Shown: in pieces, positions 20,962-22,601 of the stretch
Layout of the letters: each line of letters starts with the position of its first letter
How positions within the stretch are numbered: position 1 is the stretch's first letter
Source: CAYNRG01 sp047974855
GTDB taxonomy: Bacteria > Bacillota_I > Bacilli_A > Erysipelotrichales > Erysipelotrichaceae
Assembly: GCA_047974855.1 (NCBI GenBank)
Contig: JBKECT010000037.1
Span: 1 to 22,601, forward strand
Length of the DNA stretch: 22,601 bases
Reading direction: 5' to 3'
Position numbers and translations under genes: made by a program
Notes under the pieces: generated by a model
Seen by the model: the letters and a program-made list of their open reading frames with translations, nothing else
What the model was told of the DNA's origin: nothing
Databases searched by the model: none

Positions 20962-22059
20962 ATGAATAATAAAACTCAGAAATTAACAATCTTCTTCTTT
21001 TGTGGCTGGATTTTGATGTTGAGTATTGGCTTAGTGGTAGTTCAAGCTCGCGACTTTTCTCCACAAGAAAACCGTTACTTAAGTCAGTTTCCATCATTTT
21101 CAATGGATGCTTTATTTTCGGGAGATTACACGACAAAGGTAGAAGAGTATGTCATAGACCAATTTCCACAACGGGATCTCTTTGTTCAATTTAAAGCGGG
21201 GCTTATCTTTGCGGCAGGACAACTTGAAAATAAAGGAGTGTATTTTGGCAAAGAGGGATATCTTATTCCTAAGTTTTTAGTGGTTGACGAAGAAGAAATT
21301 CAAAACAATATTCAAAAAATGATCCAGTTTCAAGCGGAATATACCGATATCAACTTCTCTTGGATGATTGTTCCGACGGTTGCCACGGTCGCCCAAGATA
21401 GCCTGCCTGATGCAGCAGTAAACATAGATCAAATAAAAATATTAGACAGTATTGAACAAAAGGTGACGCAATGGGTGAGCTTATCATCGCTGAATCAATC
21501 AGACTATTTCTATAAAACAGATCATCATTGGAATACAGCAGGGGCTCAAGTAGCTTATCAAGCTTATATGAATAGTATCTCAGTTGAGTCAAAAATATTT
21601 TCAACTGAACTGGTCAGTGATAATTTTAAAGGTACAAGTTCCTCTTTATCAGGGGCTTACTGGTATAGTGAAGATAGTATCTACAAAATAGAACAAGATC
21701 AGATCCAATCAACGGTGACATTTGAAGATGGAACACAGTACGCTTCACTATATTTTCCAAATTGGTTAAGCCAAAAAGATCAATATTCTTATTATCTTGA
21801 CGGAAATCACGCCCTTACCTATATTGAAAATGTGGGAGTTCAAGAAGATTTGGGAACATTACTGATATTGAAAGATTCATTCGCACACAGTTTAGTACCT
21901 TATTTATCGGCGCACTATAGTCATATTATTTTACTAGATTTACGTTATTACAATAGCGATGTTTCAACTTTTTTAGTAGATCATAAAGTGGACCGTATTT
22001 TATATTTGTATGGATTAGACACGTTAAGTGATGAAAAGAATTTTGTGTTTTTAAAATAG
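20962..22059 (+). CDS. DHHW-family (AlgX/AlgJ-like) SGNH-type acyltransferase/esterase
   Basis: A 365-residue protein with one N-terminal membrane helix (about 9-28) and an extracytoplasmic SGNH-like domain. The early RDFSPQENRYLSQFP and YVIDQFPQRDLF are typical of DHHW proteins. KTDHHWNTAGA carries the DHHW motif (187-190), and a serine-containing LILKDSFAHSLVPYL (S306) lies near the C-terminus as in this family. It is expected to accept acyl groups exported by the MBOAT protein and place them on a polysaccharide. AGGAGGAGA (20947-20955) is its ribosome binding site, and it lies 15 bases after the MBOAT stop. Confidence 0.9.
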   Translation: MNNKTQKLTIFFFCGWILMLSIGLVVVQARDFSPQENRYLSQFPSFSMDALFSGDYTTKVEEYVIDQFPQRDLFVQFKAGLIFAAGQLENKGVYFGKEGYLIPKFLVVDEEEIQNNIQKMIQFQAEYTDINFSWMIVPTVATVAQDSLPDAAVNIDQIKILDSIEQKVTQWVSLSSLNQSDYFYKTDHHWNTAGAQVAYQAYMNSISVESKIFSTELVSDNFKGTSSSLSGAYWYSEDSIYKIEQDQIQSTVTFEDGTQYASLYFPNWLSQKDQYSYYLDGNHALTYIENVGVQEDLGTLLILKDSFAHSLVPYLSAHYSHIILLDLRYYNSDVSTFLVDHKVDRILYLYGLDTLSDEKNFVFLK

Positions 22060-22068
22060 GAGAAAATT

Positions 22069-22601
22069 ATGAAATCAATAAAAATTGCTAAAATTGGAAT
22101 TAATGGTGAAGGAATTGGCTATGATAATAGGGTTCCAGTTTTCATACAAGGGGCACTAATCGATGAGGTAGTGGATGTGGGTGATATTGAAACCTATCCT
22201 ACTTACAAAAAAGGAGTGGCCTTGAATATTCGCAATAATAATCCTCATAGAAAAAATCCAGAATGCCCATATCAAAAGGACTGTGGCGGTTGTAGCTTAA
22301 TGATCTGCGATAAGTCAGAACAGCTTTCCATTAAACATGATTTGGTGAAAGAAGCGCTAATGAAGTATGCAAAAATCTCAGCAGATAAAATTGAAACTCC
22401 TTTAGCAAGTGGAAAACAAATGCATTATCGTAATCAATGCAAATTGCCTGTTAAATGGCTTAAGGGGACACTACAAAGTGGGATGTATAAAGCACAAACC
22501 AATCATTTAATTTATATGGATGAGTGTAAAGTTCATGAAAAGGAATTGGATAGAGTAAGAAAAGAGATTATGAAGGTTCTTAATCGCTATGAAATCCGTG
22601 A
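22069..22601 (+). CDS. TrmA/RumA-family RNA uridine-5 methyltransferase, N-terminal part (runs off the window)
   Basis: The first 177 codons are visible. After a short TRAM-like N-terminal region (IKIAKIGINGEGIGYDNRVP...) comes the iron-sulfur motif C-PYQKD-C-GG-C (C-x5-C-x2-C), with a probable fourth Cys in YMDECKVHE. The MHYRNQCKLPV segment is the family's 'YRNK' motif. This pattern identifies RlmD/RlmCD/TrmA-like enzymes that make m5U in rRNA or tRNA. The SAM-binding and catalytic Cys regions lie beyond the window, so the target nucleotide is undecided. The ribosome binding site TAGGAG (22057-22062) overlaps the stop of the DHHW gene, so it is probably the last-joined gene of that operon. 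Confidence 0.88.
   Translation, partial: MKSIKIAKIGINGEGIGYDNRVPVFIQGALIDEVVDVGDIETYPTYKKGVALNIRNNNPHRKNPECPYQKDCGGCSLMICDKSEQLSIKHDLVKEALMKYAKISADKIETPLASGKQMHYRNQCKLPVKWLKGTLQSGMYKAQTNHLIYMDECKVHEKELDRVRKEIMKVLNRYEIR

Noticed and set aside
20936..21604. Antisense open frames inside the DHHW gene
   Set aside because: They have no ribosome binding sites or family features and lie opposite a well-supported gene.

Overview
The window is low-GC DNA with strong AGGAGG-type ribosome binding sites, extended -10 (TGnTATAAT) promoters, short stem-loop/T-tract terminators and dense gene packing. With DUF4358, MBOAT and DHHW proteins, QueH, an SPL-type radical SAM protein, a ZnuA-like protein with the GDRF variant, and YitT, this points to a Firmicute, probably an anaerobe of clostridial or erysipelotrichial type. 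No genus can be assigned. I see no rRNA, tRNA, CRISPR array, IS element or prophage, so this is ordinary chromosome with a few unusual regulatory regions.

Layout: 1-204 is the 3' end of a DUF4352-like secreted protein. 287-805 is an HdeD/DUF308 membrane protein. 892-3496 is an alcohol/aldehyde oxidation pair (iron-type ADH and class-3-like ALDH). 3578-6948 is a Fur-family regulator, a ZnuABC-like metal importer and a membrane-anchored Cys-Cys protein, with a palindromic operator at the predicted transcription start. 7072-7962 (minus) is an SPL-family radical SAM protein. 8077-9641 is a nitroreductase-like protein coupled to a patatin-like lipase. 9695-10495 (minus) is a PHP-family phosphatase gene interrupted by one in-frame TAA. 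10607-11209 is a lipoprotein; 11231-12007 (minus) is the rRNA methyltransferase RlmA; 12096-13391 is a cyclophilin plus a YitT protein.

13419-14765 (minus) is the Mg2+ transporter mgtE, preceded by a leader of about 110 nt. The leader carries a 24-codon upstream ORF starting M-D-P-I-P-T and segments that can pair in mutually exclusive ways, one of which hides the mgtE ribosome binding site. This is the most interesting element of the window: a candidate leader-peptide attenuator with a resemblance to enterobacterial MgtL.

14950-17742 (minus) is the queuosine operon tgt-queA-queH. 17826-18568 is an uncharacterised membrane protein coupled to an ArsR-family repressor with a complete SmtB/CzrA alpha-5 zinc site. 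18648-19034 is a degenerate pyrophosphatase-like protein whose promoter holds direct repeats 21 bp apart. 19103-22059 is a DUF4358 lipoprotein/MBOAT acyltransferase/DHHW protein cassette, probably for O-acylation of an extracellular polymer. A TrmA/RumA-type RNA uridine methyltransferase follows from 22069 and runs off the window.

Taken together, the window holds genes for both zinc shortage (Fur-like regulator plus importer) and zinc excess (ArsR-type sensor), a magnesium transporter with its own leader, and several RNA-modification genes.
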